A DNA stretch of 56,601 bases from Planctomycetota bacterium (GTDB lineage Bacteria > Planctomycetota > Phycisphaerae > Sedimentisphaerales > Anaerobacaceae): assembly GCA_019456195.1 (NCBI GenBank), contig VRUK01000025.1, forward strand, positions 1 through 56,601, in the 5' to 3' direction. Positions within the stretch are counted from its first letter, which is position 1. Every line of letters starts with the position of its first letter. The notes under the pieces are model-generated. The model had not been told where the DNA came from. It saw only the letters and a list, made by a program, of their open reading frames with translations, and did no database searches. Shown one piece after another: positions 43,642-52,004 of the stretch. A program made the translations under genes and the position numbers.

Positions 43642-44622
43642 TCACTCTTCAACTCGGAAGACCGAAAAGTCATCCAGATCCAAGACCTTTTCAGTGCCAC
43701 ACTTACTGCAACGCACACGTAGGTGGCGCGGCGTGGGTACTGGAATGGTACTCACCATGATCATTGCACCACATTCACAATTGATTAAGGCCGTCGCATC
43801 ATCTGGTCCTATATTGTTCTCGTTCTTACTCATGACTGCATCCTCCAACGAGTTAAATACTGGAATACCCAACTTCTTCATACGTTCGATCACATTTCGG
43901 TGCAGAGAGGCGTCATCTATGCTCAGAACACCATTTCTTAACCGGTTAAAGATAATGGGTGAAAAATCCTTTTCTGTTTGTTTGTCTCCTACGTTTCCCA
44001 CCATACACCAACCTAGTTCCGAACCGTCCCATAGTGTGCATAATTCGTCAATAGTTGGCTCTTTCTTTGGATGCTTCATTATGGTCAGTCCACGCAATTT
44101 GTATCTAGACGTAAGGTATGCTTCTTCAACTAAAGCGAGATTCTTGTAATCGGCGTGGGAGTATCCCAGTTGTTTGCATACTTCATTGTAGATGCGTACA
44201 CTCAGATTAAAAAACTCATCATTTTCCCATTTAAGGAATCCTTGTGATGCTTTACCGTCAAATATCCATCCCCTTGGAGTGTCTCGAACACAGGCGTCAA
44301 GAAAGTTAACATCAGATGAACTCCAATCAAAGCGAGTTTTTCGATCTCTGATAATTTGATCCGCTACTCTGGAGATAAGTTGTTCGCTCTCTCGAGTAAT
44401 AAACCTGTCCTTGCCCTGTTGAGTAATGTTCATATCTCTCCCAGATAGAATAACATCACCAGCAGCATGAATTCCATTAGCCACAACAGAAGAGTTTGGT
44501 GGTGTTTTTTTTTCCTCATCTTGTTTTCGTGGTTTCCTACGGAAGAAAATTGCGAGTACGGTAGCGGTCACTGTCCCTACTGCTCCAATGATTGCAGCAA
44601 TTATTATTGGTTCCATATTCAT
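43642..44622 (-). CDS. Membrane-anchored protein with C-terminal zinc ribbon, function unknown
   Basis: 326 residues. One transmembrane helix at about 5-27 (IIIAAIIGAVGTVTATVLAIF) is followed by a basic stretch. Residues about 45-70 read VANGIHAAGDVILSGRDMNI, a GD-rich beta strand pattern also seen as a linker in some bacterial conflict proteins. A mixed middle domain (about 75-275) was not recognised. The C-terminus has C282-x-C284 and C305-x2-C308, a zinc-ribbon arrangement. The body of the protein probably faces the cytoplasm. A second ATG two codons in is an equal start candidate. It lies 92 bp downstream of the HEPN-like gene and upstream of the channel gene on the same strand. Confidence 0.65.
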   Translation of the reverse strand: MNMEPIIIAAIIGAVGTVTATVLAIFFRRKPRKQDEEKKTPPNSSVVANGIHAAGDVILSGRDMNITQQGKDRFITRESEQLISRVADQIIRDRKTRFDWSSSDVNFLDACVRDTPRGWIFDGKASQGFLKWENDEFFNLSVRIYNEVCKQLGYSHADYKNLALVEEAYLTSRYKLRGLTIMKHPKKEPTIDELCTLWDGSELGWCMVGNVGDKQTEKDFSPIIFNRLRNGVLSIDDASLHRNVIERMKKLGIPVFNSLEDAVMSKNENNIGPDDATALINCECGAMIMVSTIPVPTPRHLRVRCSKCGTEKVLDLDDFSVFRVEE

Positions 44623-44661
44623 CTTTCATCTAATGTTACAGACAAACTGCAGGATATCATG

Positions 44662-44688
44662 AGCGGCAACGCCGCTAGGAATACCTAG
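44662..44688. other. Two adjoining hairpins between the HEPN-like and zinc-ribbon genes
   Basis: AGCGGC-AAC-GCCGCT (44662-44676) and CTAGG-AATA-CCTAG (44675-44688) are two perfect short stems that overlap by two bases. They lie in the 92-bp gap; the flanks (44641-44660 and 44689-44712) are also weakly complementary. No T-run follows, so a simple terminator is unlikely. Confidence 0.5.
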
Positions 44689-44714
44689 TCAAAATGATGC
44701 AATTTTCGACAATG

Positions 44715-45503
44715 TTATATCTTTTCATCAATAAAGTCCGGAATTCTATCTTTCAGGTGTATCATAATTTCATTTACAATGGATTGCCACGCATTGAAAA
44801 GATGTTCACACAGAATAACAGGGTCAAGTATACAAGTAGGTGGAACATCTAAACCTATGCCCAGGAGGAATTTCTCCAATATCTCACGCTCACTCGGAAC
44901 ACTCAACATATCGCCAAGTTGGATATTGATCAGGCTATCGCCGATGTCGTTACCGATGATGAGCTTAATACCTGTGCGGTGAAGGACGAGGTTTCTCATA
45001 TGATAGAAAGCTATTAGCCATTGATCTCTAGCCCTGTTGATTACTACTGATAATTCTTTGCTGGCCTTGTCCGTATCAAGGCGGTTTGTGATAGAACCCC
45101 GGTGTAGGCCACACTTGGATTCCTCAAGTTCCAACGAATATACATGATTTATGATAAGCCCAAATATATCCGAAGAGCTCATGATTCTCCCGATAAAGTT
45201 GTAGAAGTAGTATAGGACATAATCTTGGTAGACATTGTTGGCTTCGATACGCGTGTATCGTGTAATCAATGTAGACGAATAGATAGTATGCTGTCCTATA
45301 AGTATTGCTGAGTGAATAAGCTCTCGTAGTTCTCCCACAGGATGATTGTCTCGTAGGGGGCCAGCCGCCGAGCACACTTCATTCCAGGTGGCATGGAGAA
45401 TAGGAAAGGATTCCTTACACCGGGCTCCGATATCAAACCAGTCGGTCATCTTATCGTCTGGGGCAGGCTGAGAGTTGACATCTATCATATATATTGTTTC
45501 CAT
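44715..45503 (-). CDS. HEPN-domain-like protein, function unknown
   Basis: 262 residues, mostly helical, without a signal peptide. WLIAFYHMRNLVLHRTG contains R170-N-L-V-L-H175, which fits the R-(N/D/H)-x3-H active-site motif of HEPN ribonucleases, placed in a helix as expected. HEPN proteins act as toxins or effectors in toxin-antitoxin, abortive-infection and CRISPR settings, but some are non-catalytic. No partner antitoxin was recognised. The start is preceded by GTTAAGCA directly at the ATG and by a copy of the region's repeat (GAAATCAAATATACAT). The assignment rests on one motif and predicted helicity. Confidence 0.5.
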   Translation of the reverse strand: METIYMIDVNSQPAPDDKMTDWFDIGARCKESFPILHATWNEVCSAAGPLRDNHPVGELRELIHSAILIGQHTIYSSTLITRYTRIEANNVYQDYVLYYFYNFIGRIMSSSDIFGLIINHVYSLELEESKCGLHRGSITNRLDTDKASKELSVVINRARDQWLIAFYHMRNLVLHRTGIKLIIGNDIGDSLINIQLGDMLSVPSEREILEKFLLGIGLDVPPTCILDPVILCEHLFNAWQSIVNEIMIHLKDRIPDFIDEKI

Positions 45504-45795
45504 TGCTTAACTATGTATATTTGATTTCCGCATAACTTCCCGAATTTTTCCACTTTCCGCGCATCACGCGTTTTTGCACAAAAGGCATCCTAATCCCAAA
45601 AACACAAATCCAAAAGTTGCTCGCTCGAACGCTTAATCTAAAGAATATTTACACTATTGATATCGAACTTACAAGGTAAATATGACGCTTTTAAGCATTA
45701 AAACAGCCAAAAAAGCAGCAATTTTTCGACAAAAAACACTAAAAAACTAAGAAAAACCACCAAAAATCCCCAATTCTTGAATCTCTAATCCTCTC

Positions 45796-45822
45796 CCCTT
45801 CATCCTGAGCGGAGACGAAGGG
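45796..45822. repeat. Dispersed CCTTCATCCTGAGYGGA repeat
   Basis: CCCTTCATCCTGAGC followed by GGAGACGAAGGG has 6-bp inverted ends (CCCTTC/GAAGGG). A second partial copy, CCTTCATCCTGAGTGGA, lies at 53913-53928. Similar sequences are scattered in many bacterial genomes. Confidence 0.5.
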
Positions 45823-45853
45823 CTAATCCTCAATTCTCCATTCTAAATTTGAC

Positions 45854-45874
45854 CGAAAATTCGAAGAATTTTCG
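45854..45874. repeat. Perfect inverted repeat
   Basis: CGAAAATTC-GAA-GAATTTTCG, two 9-bp arms with a 3-base loop. A second perfect hairpin, AAAATATTT-C-AAATATTTT, lies about 30 bp further on (near 45907-45926). Role unknown. Confidence 0.6.
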
Positions 45875-46030
45875 ACTCAAAACGCTCACTCTCAAAAACA
45901 AAAATAAAATATTTCAAATATTTTTATCTCCCTTTTACGAAAAGAGTTACGAGCAATAAGCCCAAAATAATAGCCAGATTTTCGACTCAAAAGTGCACAC
46001 TCGTCTAATTATAGAGGCAGTGTTTTTTTT

Positions 46031-46450
46031 ACCCTCGAGTGCTACTAACTTGACCCGCAACAGGGGGCCTAAGCCCACAATATGAAATCTGAGACTTGAG
46101 ATATGAAACACCAAACTTTAGCTCACTTTAGGCACTTTAGCCCTTGGAATTTATCCCCGAGAGCTGCTCACCTGACTTACAACAGGGGACCTCGACACTC
46201 CTCTACAAGTGTAGAGATAGCTCTACAAATCAGACCTTATTATGCAAAACAAACCCAATGTCAAGTAGGCCAAAATCAACATAAACACTTTTGTAACAAT
46301 GGGATATACAAAAATGGACAATTGGTTATTCAGACAAAACAAACCCAATTCAAACCCAATTAAAGCCAAAACAAACCCAATTCAAGGAAAGGACAAAAAT
46401 GCTGGAGTTTACCCTCGATGTGAGCTCACTTGCTTCCCTGTCGGGGGCGT
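46031..46450. repeat. Three-copy 40-bp interspersed repeat
   Basis: Copies at 46031-46070, 46153-46194 and 46411-46450 share the pattern ACCCTCGAnnGCTnnCTnAC, then CTTG and CAACAGGGGGC (copy 3 has CTGTCGGGGGC). They enclose the CAAAACAAACCCAAT repeats. Confidence 0.55.
46245..46381. repeat. CAAAACAAACCCAAT direct repeats
   Basis: Three exact copies at 46245-46259, 46335-46349 and 46367-46381, and a partial CAAACCCAATT at 46351-46361. In one frame they read KQTQFKPN, a string I recall from many spurious planctomycete ORFs, which suggests a lineage-wide interspersed repeat. Confidence 0.65.
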
Positions 46451-46578
46451 GGATAAGTAATCCTACAATGATATTAATAATGATACTCGCGGAACTTACC
46501 ACCCTAAGGGTGCCAATTCAAAGCCAATCTCAAATGTCAATTGTCCATTATCCGAATCCCGGCTCCCGCAACCTTCCC

Positions 46579-46617
46579 TTCGATATTCGACATTCCTTGT
46601 TCGATATTCGATATTCC
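46579..46617. repeat. 21-bp-period repeat TTCGATATTCGAYATTCC
   Basis: Two 18-bp copies (46579-46596 and 46600-46617) spaced by 21 bp. In frame they read FDIPCSIFDIP or FDIRHSLFDIRYS. This makes the long upstream extension of the following gene non-genuine. Confidence 0.6.
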
Positions 46618-46744
46618 CTTCGTCTTCTGCATTCTTGCCTATATTACCGGATTTATATATACTCTACCTCGCTTACTGGCATTCGAAAATGGCTTTTATG
46701 AAAAGTCCCGGCTGGAAAAACTGCTTATTAGGAGATTATTACTG

Positions 46745-47434
46745 ATGAAAAAAGCCCTTATTTGCTCTGTCTTATTAATCTTTTGTCTGGCGTCAACTAA
46801 ATACACCCCAACTTCGGACTACACCATCCAAAAAATTCAAGGCTGGAAAATACTCGTTAACAACGAGCTTTTGACCGGCCATCCTAAACTTGCTAAAGAC
46901 ACGTTGAAGCTCTTAAGATTCCAGCTTTATCAGGTTACCCGGGTAATGCCGAAAGAGGCCCTGAAGGAAATACGCCGTATAGCTATTTGGGTAGAGTATA
47001 AGGCCCCCCGCCATCCCTGTATGTGCTACCATCCCAGCAAACAATGGCTTACTAACAATGACTTCAATCCCGAAAAAGCGAAAAGCGTTGAGATAGCCAA
47101 CGCCGAGAATTTCCTAAAATGGACTATCGGCCAGCCCTGGATGGTATTACATGAATTAGCTCATTCCTATCATCACTGTGTCCTCGGTTACGATAACAAG
47201 CAAATCAACCGGGCCTTTCAGAAGGCGGTGGAGAGTAAAAAATATGAGTCTGTCCTGCACATCGCAGGAAAGCCCAGACGTGCCTATGCACTCAATAATG
47301 ATCAGGAGTATTTCGCCGAATGTTCCGAAGCTTTTTTCGGCACCAACGATTTTTATCCTTTTGTTCGCGCCGAATTAAAACAGCACGACCCCGACATGTA
47401 TCAGGTGCTGAAAGAGTTATGGAAAGTCAAATAA
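46745..47434 (+). CDS. Exported zincin-like metallopeptidase
   Basis: 229 residues from ATG 46745, chosen because MKKALICSVLLIFCLAS is a signal peptide and AGGAG lies ten bases upstream; the frame extends 204 bp further 5' but only through repeat sequence. The zincin motif H136-E-L-A-H140 in WMVLHELAHSYHH is followed about 50 residues later by a likely third ligand in DQEYFAECSEAFFG. FGTNDFYPFVRAELKQHDP closes the domain. This looks like a small planctomycete zinc peptidase family related to gluzincins. Substrate unknown. It converges with the HzsA-like gene 22 bp away. Confidence 0.8.
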   Translation: MKKALICSVLLIFCLASTKYTPTSDYTIQKIQGWKILVNNELLTGHPKLAKDTLKLLRFQLYQVTRVMPKEALKEIRRIAIWVEYKAPRHPCMCYHPSKQWLTNNDFNPEKAKSVEIANAENFLKWTIGQPWMVLHELAHSYHHCVLGYDNKQINRAFQKAVESKKYESVLHIAGKPRRAYALNNDQEYFAECSEAFFGTNDFYPFVRAELKQHDPDMYQVLKELWKVK

Positions 47435-47456
47435 AGTGCAGTTTAATTAAGCTGAG

Positions 47457-49982
47457 TTATTGCGAATGAGAATCGTAAATTTTCTGGCCTGTGTTAATCG
47501 CCTGGCGGTTGCGCAATTCGATTTGTTGACGCGCCACATATTCCTGCTGGCGCTGCTGGTCGATAGTGCAGGCCTCGAAGCCCGGCATATCCGCTCGTGG
47601 CCGCTCCTCAAGCATCTGGCTGCCGGCGCAAATGATACTGAGGGCTTCGATGTACTCAGGACTGTTTGTATCATTGATTTTTGCCAAGCACGGGCTAAGG
47701 CCTGGCCGGTCAAAGCTGATCTGCGGCCCTGAATTATTATTATGAGCGGCCAGCTTGACAAAAGGTATTCCGGTCAACGCACTGAGTCGTTCAATTTGTT
47801 CGTTGTTAAGCGGAGACCGGCCGGTCAGGTTGTCGGGATAAGCCGTGTCGTATCGTGGATAGTAAACTCCATTCAAATCAATCCACGTTGCGATGGTTTC
47901 AAATTCGTTTTTTGACAATTTAATATCGTAATGTCCGGCGAGAATGACCTTCATAATTTTACTCGCGTGTGAGCCCCACGAGTAAGCCGCCTGGGTTTCA
48001 TAAGGTCCGGCGCCGATGGCAGTAATATATTTCTTTCGCCACAGTTCATTGTAGGAGGTATTAAATGTATTCGTTCTGTCGCCGGCAAGATTAAGTTGCT
48101 TACCTTCTTCTTTATTGAAGTCATGGCATGAAACACAGTGCTTATCGAAAACCGGCTGTACTTCCTTAATATAACTGAATATACGCGGTTTTCCATGCCA
48201 GCCATTAAGTTTGCTCGGCGGTCGCTGCAGTGCCATTGGTATCTTTCTACTCAACAGTGCCGGTGCACCCAGGCGATTATCATGACATCCGACACAGCCG
48301 GTTGTTTCTCCGGACTGGACGATTGTTCCGCTGCGCATAGACTGAACCATCATCTTGTTTTCGTCGAGGAGCTGGAAATATACGAACCTGTCGGAGGGCA
48401 CTTCAAAGTATGCCGAACCGTCTTCGGCGACCGGGACTGTGCCGAGTATGCGTTTATTTTCGAAACTGTGCCAGTTCATAGCCGGACAATGCACCCCCTG
48501 ACCACCCCATTGAGAATGGGTCCAGAAACGCTTTTCCGGTGACTCAATCACACGCAGATACCTGACCGTGCCGGATTCCACTCCTGCCATGTGGGTACCT
48601 TCGTAAACATTGACAATATAGAAATAACCCTGTTCGTTATCGAAATCGCGCCGGGAAGGAATTCGCAGCGGCCGTGGTCGCGAGTTTAGCGGCATAGGGT
48701 CGAAACAGCCGGGCTCTTCGATGTGCAGAAGAATCTCGTTGCCAAAAATATCAACCAGGTAAATTCCCATCTGTTCGCCGCGGCCGGTCATCCGCGAACA
48801 GAGGAAATACTTTTCATTCAAGGGGTACGGATCTTCGTATTTTGGCTTTACGCTCAGGAACGCATCGAAGTCTCCTTTTCCAACACGTTCAACTGCATCG
48901 GCGGGCCATGTCCTTATTACGGGCTCACGGCCGTCAATACCAAGCCGGCGGTCGATGATGGTCATGGCGCCCCAGGGTCTGTCGTGGCATGAGCCGAAAA
49001 TGCAAAGTACCTGTTGAGTTCCGGGAATAATACGAGCATCGATTATACCACCGGGAGAATTGGTATTGTTGCCCCAGTAAACCGCAGGATTGGTACCATC
49101 CGGATTTATGGTCCAAAGACCCTGTGCATCTCCGAAATTACGGTCCACATATTCCCAGCGGTCGTATAGTATTCGCCCGTCCGACATAAGCGCGCTGTGG
49201 CCTTCGTGCAATGTGCTTTTACCTATCTGGTGAATATTGGCACCATCGGCATCCATTCTGAAAAGATTGCCCATTATATGTCGATTGCACATGCAGTACT
49301 TCGGCTCGCGGGTCGAAGAAAAAACAATATCATCATCGGGTGTGTAAAGCGGGTCGAAGTCTGCCACGCCGGGCGCCGATGTTAACTGCCTGAGACCGGT
49401 GCCATCGGTATTTATCTCATAGATATGGTAATCGTCTCTGATGTTCCTGCGCATCGTGAAGATAATCTTCTTACCATCGAAATGAACCTCCGGGTCGCGG
49501 ACAAGCCCTTCGTCAGATTCGATGAGCGTCCGAACGCGACCTCCTTTCGCAAGGTCGATAGTTTTCATTGCTCCGCCGCCATCAAAACTGTTTGTGTTTA
49601 TCTCTCCGGTTTTGAATATTGTGGCGGTATTGTGGTGGTCTTTTTTATACTGTCGCCGCACTACGAAAAGAATGGGTTGACCGCTGATGAGCGGATTGGC
49701 AATCATCGCTTTGCGCTGCAAAACAGCAAATTCGGCTTCAATATTTTTAATTTCAGCCCGGCCGGCCTTGTTCATGCGGCGTTCGATATCATCCAGATTC
49801 GTTAAGTACCCTCTGCCTCCCGGATAACGGTCCCCGAACGTTGCCATCAGGTCTTTTATTGCTGTTCGCAGAGTGAGTTGTTTTTCCTTTATGGGAGCAG
49901 ACTTGTTAGCCGCACCCGCCCTGCCGGTTGTCCCTACTGCCAGCAGAAGTATTATTAAAGTGAAAATATGAAACTGTCGCAT
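47457..49982 (-). CDS. HzsA-related dihaem propeller protein
   Basis: 841 residues, signal peptide to about residue 24. Residues about 100-480 form a TolB-like propeller (DPEVHFDGKKIIFTMRR, YHIYEINTDGTGLRQLT, DDDIVFSSTREPKYC). A region like the middle domain of hydrazine synthase alpha follows (AEDGSAYFEVPSDRFVYFQL, LLDENKMMVQSMRSGT). Two CxxCH haem sites are present: CVGCH (563-567) and CVSCH (616-620). Proteins of this type are widespread in non-anammox planctomycetes, so hydrazine synthesis is not implied; partner hzs genes are absent here. It is periplasmic or surface-bound and may be a redox or sensing protein. The 47-bp repeat at 50008-50054 lies in its 5' region. Confidence 0.88.
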   Translation of the reverse strand: MRQFHIFTLIILLLAVGTTGRAGAANKSAPIKEKQLTLRTAIKDLMATFGDRYPGGRGYLTNLDDIERRMNKAGRAEIKNIEAEFAVLQRKAMIANPLISGQPILFVVRRQYKKDHHNTATIFKTGEINTNSFDGGGAMKTIDLAKGGRVRTLIESDEGLVRDPEVHFDGKKIIFTMRRNIRDDYHIYEINTDGTGLRQLTSAPGVADFDPLYTPDDDIVFSSTREPKYCMCNRHIMGNLFRMDADGANIHQIGKSTLHEGHSALMSDGRILYDRWEYVDRNFGDAQGLWTINPDGTNPAVYWGNNTNSPGGIIDARIIPGTQQVLCIFGSCHDRPWGAMTIIDRRLGIDGREPVIRTWPADAVERVGKGDFDAFLSVKPKYEDPYPLNEKYFLCSRMTGRGEQMGIYLVDIFGNEILLHIEEPGCFDPMPLNSRPRPLRIPSRRDFDNEQGYFYIVNVYEGTHMAGVESGTVRYLRVIESPEKRFWTHSQWGGQGVHCPAMNWHSFENKRILGTVPVAEDGSAYFEVPSDRFVYFQLLDENKMMVQSMRSGTIVQSGETTGCVGCHDNRLGAPALLSRKIPMALQRPPSKLNGWHGKPRIFSYIKEVQPVFDKHCVSCHDFNKEEGKQLNLAGDRTNTFNTSYNELWRKKYITAIGAGPYETQAAYSWGSHASKIMKVILAGHYDIKLSKNEFETIATWIDLNGVYYPRYDTAYPDNLTGRSPLNNEQIERLSALTGIPFVKLAAHNNNSGPQISFDRPGLSPCLAKINDTNSPEYIEALSIICAGSQMLEERPRADMPGFEACTIDQQRQQEYVARQQIELRNRQAINTGQKIYDSHSQ

Positions 49983-50007
49983 ACTGTTTGGCCTATTTTT
50001 CCTAATA

Positions 50008-50054
50008 TTAGTTTAGCAACACAATGGAAGCTGTCTTATATGAAGATAACATAT
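50008..50054. repeat. 47-bp direct repeat, copy A (flanks the ankyrin gene)
   Basis: TTAGTTTAGC....ACAATGGAAGCTGTCTT....AAGATAACATAT, 43 of 47 bases identical to 52236-52282. It lies between the HzsA-like start and the ankyrin stop. Confidence 0.85.
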
Positions 50055-50072
50055 CTTGAATTCGTCATAGTA

Positions 50073-52004
50073 CTATTGCTTTTGTTTCATCGCGGCGTGC
50101 TCGTCTAGAAGTCGAACAATGTTCTGGTGTCCCCGACGGGACGCTGCATCCCCAGGCGTGTGGCCACGGAGGTTTCTTACGTTGACATCTGCCCCGTTTG
50201 TCAGGAGCAACTTGACTATGTCCTTGTAGCCTCGAAGGGCCGCTTCGTAGAGAGGCGTATGGCCATCGTGATCTGTGACATTTGCGTTCGATCCGTTAAC
50301 AAGCAATGATGCGGTTACGTCCTTGTGATTGTTAGAGGCTGCGAGGTGCAGATGTGTTATTTGAATTCGATTTTCTGCGTTGACTTCGGCACCATAGGAA
50401 ATCAGACGCCCAGCCATATCTGCATTGCCCTTGAGGGCGGCGTGATGTAAAAGTGTTTCGCCATATTCATCCTTCGCATCGACATCAGCGCCGTGAGCTG
50501 CAAGAGATACCGAAACATCTATATATTGCTTGCGAAGGGCAAGCAATATCGGCGTATCTCCTGCATCATTCTTTGCTTCGACGTCTGCGCCCTTGTCAAT
50601 AAGAAGTTTTGCAAGGTCAATGTTGTCCCTTCGCAAGGCAAGCAGTAGCGGCGTATCTCCTGCGGCTATCTTGGGCCAGTAAGCTCTTCCTGATGTCTTT
50701 GCATTGACGTCGGCGCCGTGGGCAATGAGCATTCGAGCTATATCCTCATAGTTATGATAATTATGAAAGTTCCGGCACAGTGCAGCCAGAAGCGGTGTGT
50801 TACCGTATGAACCTTTTAGATTAACGTTTGCGCCTTTGGCAATGAGCAGTTGAACAATCCCCCAAGAGTCAGAGGAGACGGCCCAGTGCAGCGGCGTGTC
50901 GCCGAGGTTGTTCTGTGTGTCAACTTGGGCGCCTTCGTCGATAAGTAACTCAACTATTGGCACCCTCTTCCCTCTCTGCCAACGGCTGGTACGGGCGGCC
51001 CCGTGCAGCGGCGTATTGCCTTCGTCGGTCTTTGCATTAATGTCAGCGCCTTTGGCAATGAGCAGTTTTACTGTATCCTCGCTACCTCTATCAGCCGCTT
51101 CATGTAGTGGCGTCTCGCTGTATTCGTTTTTTGCATTGACATCAGCACCATTGGAAAGAAGAAGCTCAACCATATCTTTGTATCCACGGGAACCAGCATT
51201 GTGCAGCGGCGTATCGCCAATAGTATCCTTTGCGTTGACACCAGCACCATTGGCAATGAGCAGCTCCGCGATGCTTTTGTGGCCTCCACCAGCCGCTTCG
51301 TGCAGCGGCGTCTCACCGTAGGCGTTCTTTGCATTGGCATCAGCACCATTGGCAATGAGCAGTTCCGCGATGTTTTTGTGGCCGCCACCAGCCGCTTCGT
51401 GCAGCGGCGTTTCACCGGAGGTTCTCTTTGCATTAATATCAGCACCTTTGGCAATAAGCAAATCCACAATGTTTTCGTAACCTTCACCAGCCGCCACTTG
51501 TAGCGGCGTAATATCGAATATGGCCTTTGCCTCAACATCGGCACCTTCAGCTATGAGAATCTCCAACATATCTTTGCGGTCTTTCCTGGCCGCCACATGC
51601 ATTGGCGTCTGACGATACCTGTCCTGTGCCTCTACGTCAGCACCACTGGCAATAAGCAGTTCAACCATCTCAATATGGCCCTCTCGAACAGCGTAATGCA
51701 GTGGGGTTTCCAGGTCCTCGCCGCCCTTGACGTTTACGTCAGCACCGTTGGTGATGAGCAATTCAGCAGCTTCTTTGTGGCCCTGATGGGCCGCCCAGTG
51801 CAGGGGTGTCCATTCATTTTGGTCCTTTGCTTTGATATCGGTGCCGTTTGAAATCAGCGATTGAATCCACTTGGTGTCGCCTTTCTCTGCAGCACGGTGA
51901 AGGGCCTCAGGAGATACCGGAGGCTTTTTCCTGCATCCGACGGTGAGAAGTATGAAAGCCAGTACAAGCCATGAAGACTTAATTACCTTCACTTTTAGTT
52001 CCAT
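50073..52004 (-). CDS. Ankyrin-repeat lipoprotein
   Basis: 643 residues. An N-terminal lipoprotein signal (SSWLVLAFILLTVGC, Cys24) is followed by 18 consecutive ankyrin repeats of about 33 residues (TPLHxAAxxGH..., LLIxxGADVNAK). Repeats 10 and 12 are longer through insertions (SSRW.RGKR-like and FHNYHNYED). Repeats 6 and 7 are nearly identical in protein and DNA, marking recent duplication. Such repeats bind proteins; the mature protein should sit at a membrane facing the periplasm or the outside. There is no clear Shine-Dalgarno. The gene is flanked by 47-bp direct repeats, suggesting insertion between the sulfatase and HzsA-like genes. Confidence 0.92.
   Translation of the reverse strand: MELKVKVIKSSWLVLAFILLTVGCRKKPPVSPEALHRAAEKGDTKWIQSLISNGTDIKAKDQNEWTPLHWAAHQGHKEAAELLITNGADVNVKGGEDLETPLHYAVREGHIEMVELLIASGADVEAQDRYRQTPMHVAARKDRKDMLEILIAEGADVEAKAIFDITPLQVAAGEGYENIVDLLIAKGADINAKRTSGETPLHEAAGGGHKNIAELLIANGADANAKNAYGETPLHEAAGGGHKSIAELLIANGAGVNAKDTIGDTPLHNAGSRGYKDMVELLLSNGADVNAKNEYSETPLHEAADRGSEDTVKLLIAKGADINAKTDEGNTPLHGAARTSRWQRGKRVPIVELLIDEGAQVDTQNNLGDTPLHWAVSSDSWGIVQLLIAKGANVNLKGSYGNTPLLAALCRNFHNYHNYEDIARMLIAHGADVNAKTSGRAYWPKIAAGDTPLLLALRRDNIDLAKLLIDKGADVEAKNDAGDTPILLALRKQYIDVSVSLAAHGADVDAKDEYGETLLHHAALKGNADMAGRLISYGAEVNAENRIQITHLHLAASNNHKDVTASLLVNGSNANVTDHDGHTPLYEAALRGYKDIVKLLLTNGADVNVRNLRGHTPGDAASRRGHQNIVRLLDEHAAMKQKQ

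Larger units (their letters stand above)
45504..46744. other. 1.2-kb low-GC non-coding region rich in repeats
   Basis: No convincing gene. It holds a partial copy of the accessory-region repeat (45504-45550, TTCGGGAAGTTATGCGGAAA on the minus strand), hairpins, repeated TTTTCGACTCAAAA tracts (near 45869 and 45979), a three-copy 40-bp repeat, CAAAACAAACCCAAT repeats and a 21-bp-period repeat. Possible ORFs here are products of those repeats. Confidence 0.7.

Noticed and set aside
46031..46450. CRISPR array
   Set aside because: Repeats are imperfect, unevenly spaced and few, and no cas genes are present.
46541..46744. N-terminal extension of the metallopeptidase
   Set aside because: The added codons come from the TTCGATATTCG repeat, and a clear signal peptide with Shine-Dalgarno begins at 46745.
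47457..49982. True hydrazine synthase and an anammox organism
   Set aside because: Only the alpha-like protein is present, beta/gamma subunits and hydrazine dehydrogenase are absent, and such proteins are common in non-anammox planctomycetes.
51068..51544. 158-residue minus-strand ORF inside the ankyrin gene
   Set aside because: Alternate-frame reading of the ankyrin repeats; the real frame has 18 clean repeats and a lipoprotein signal.
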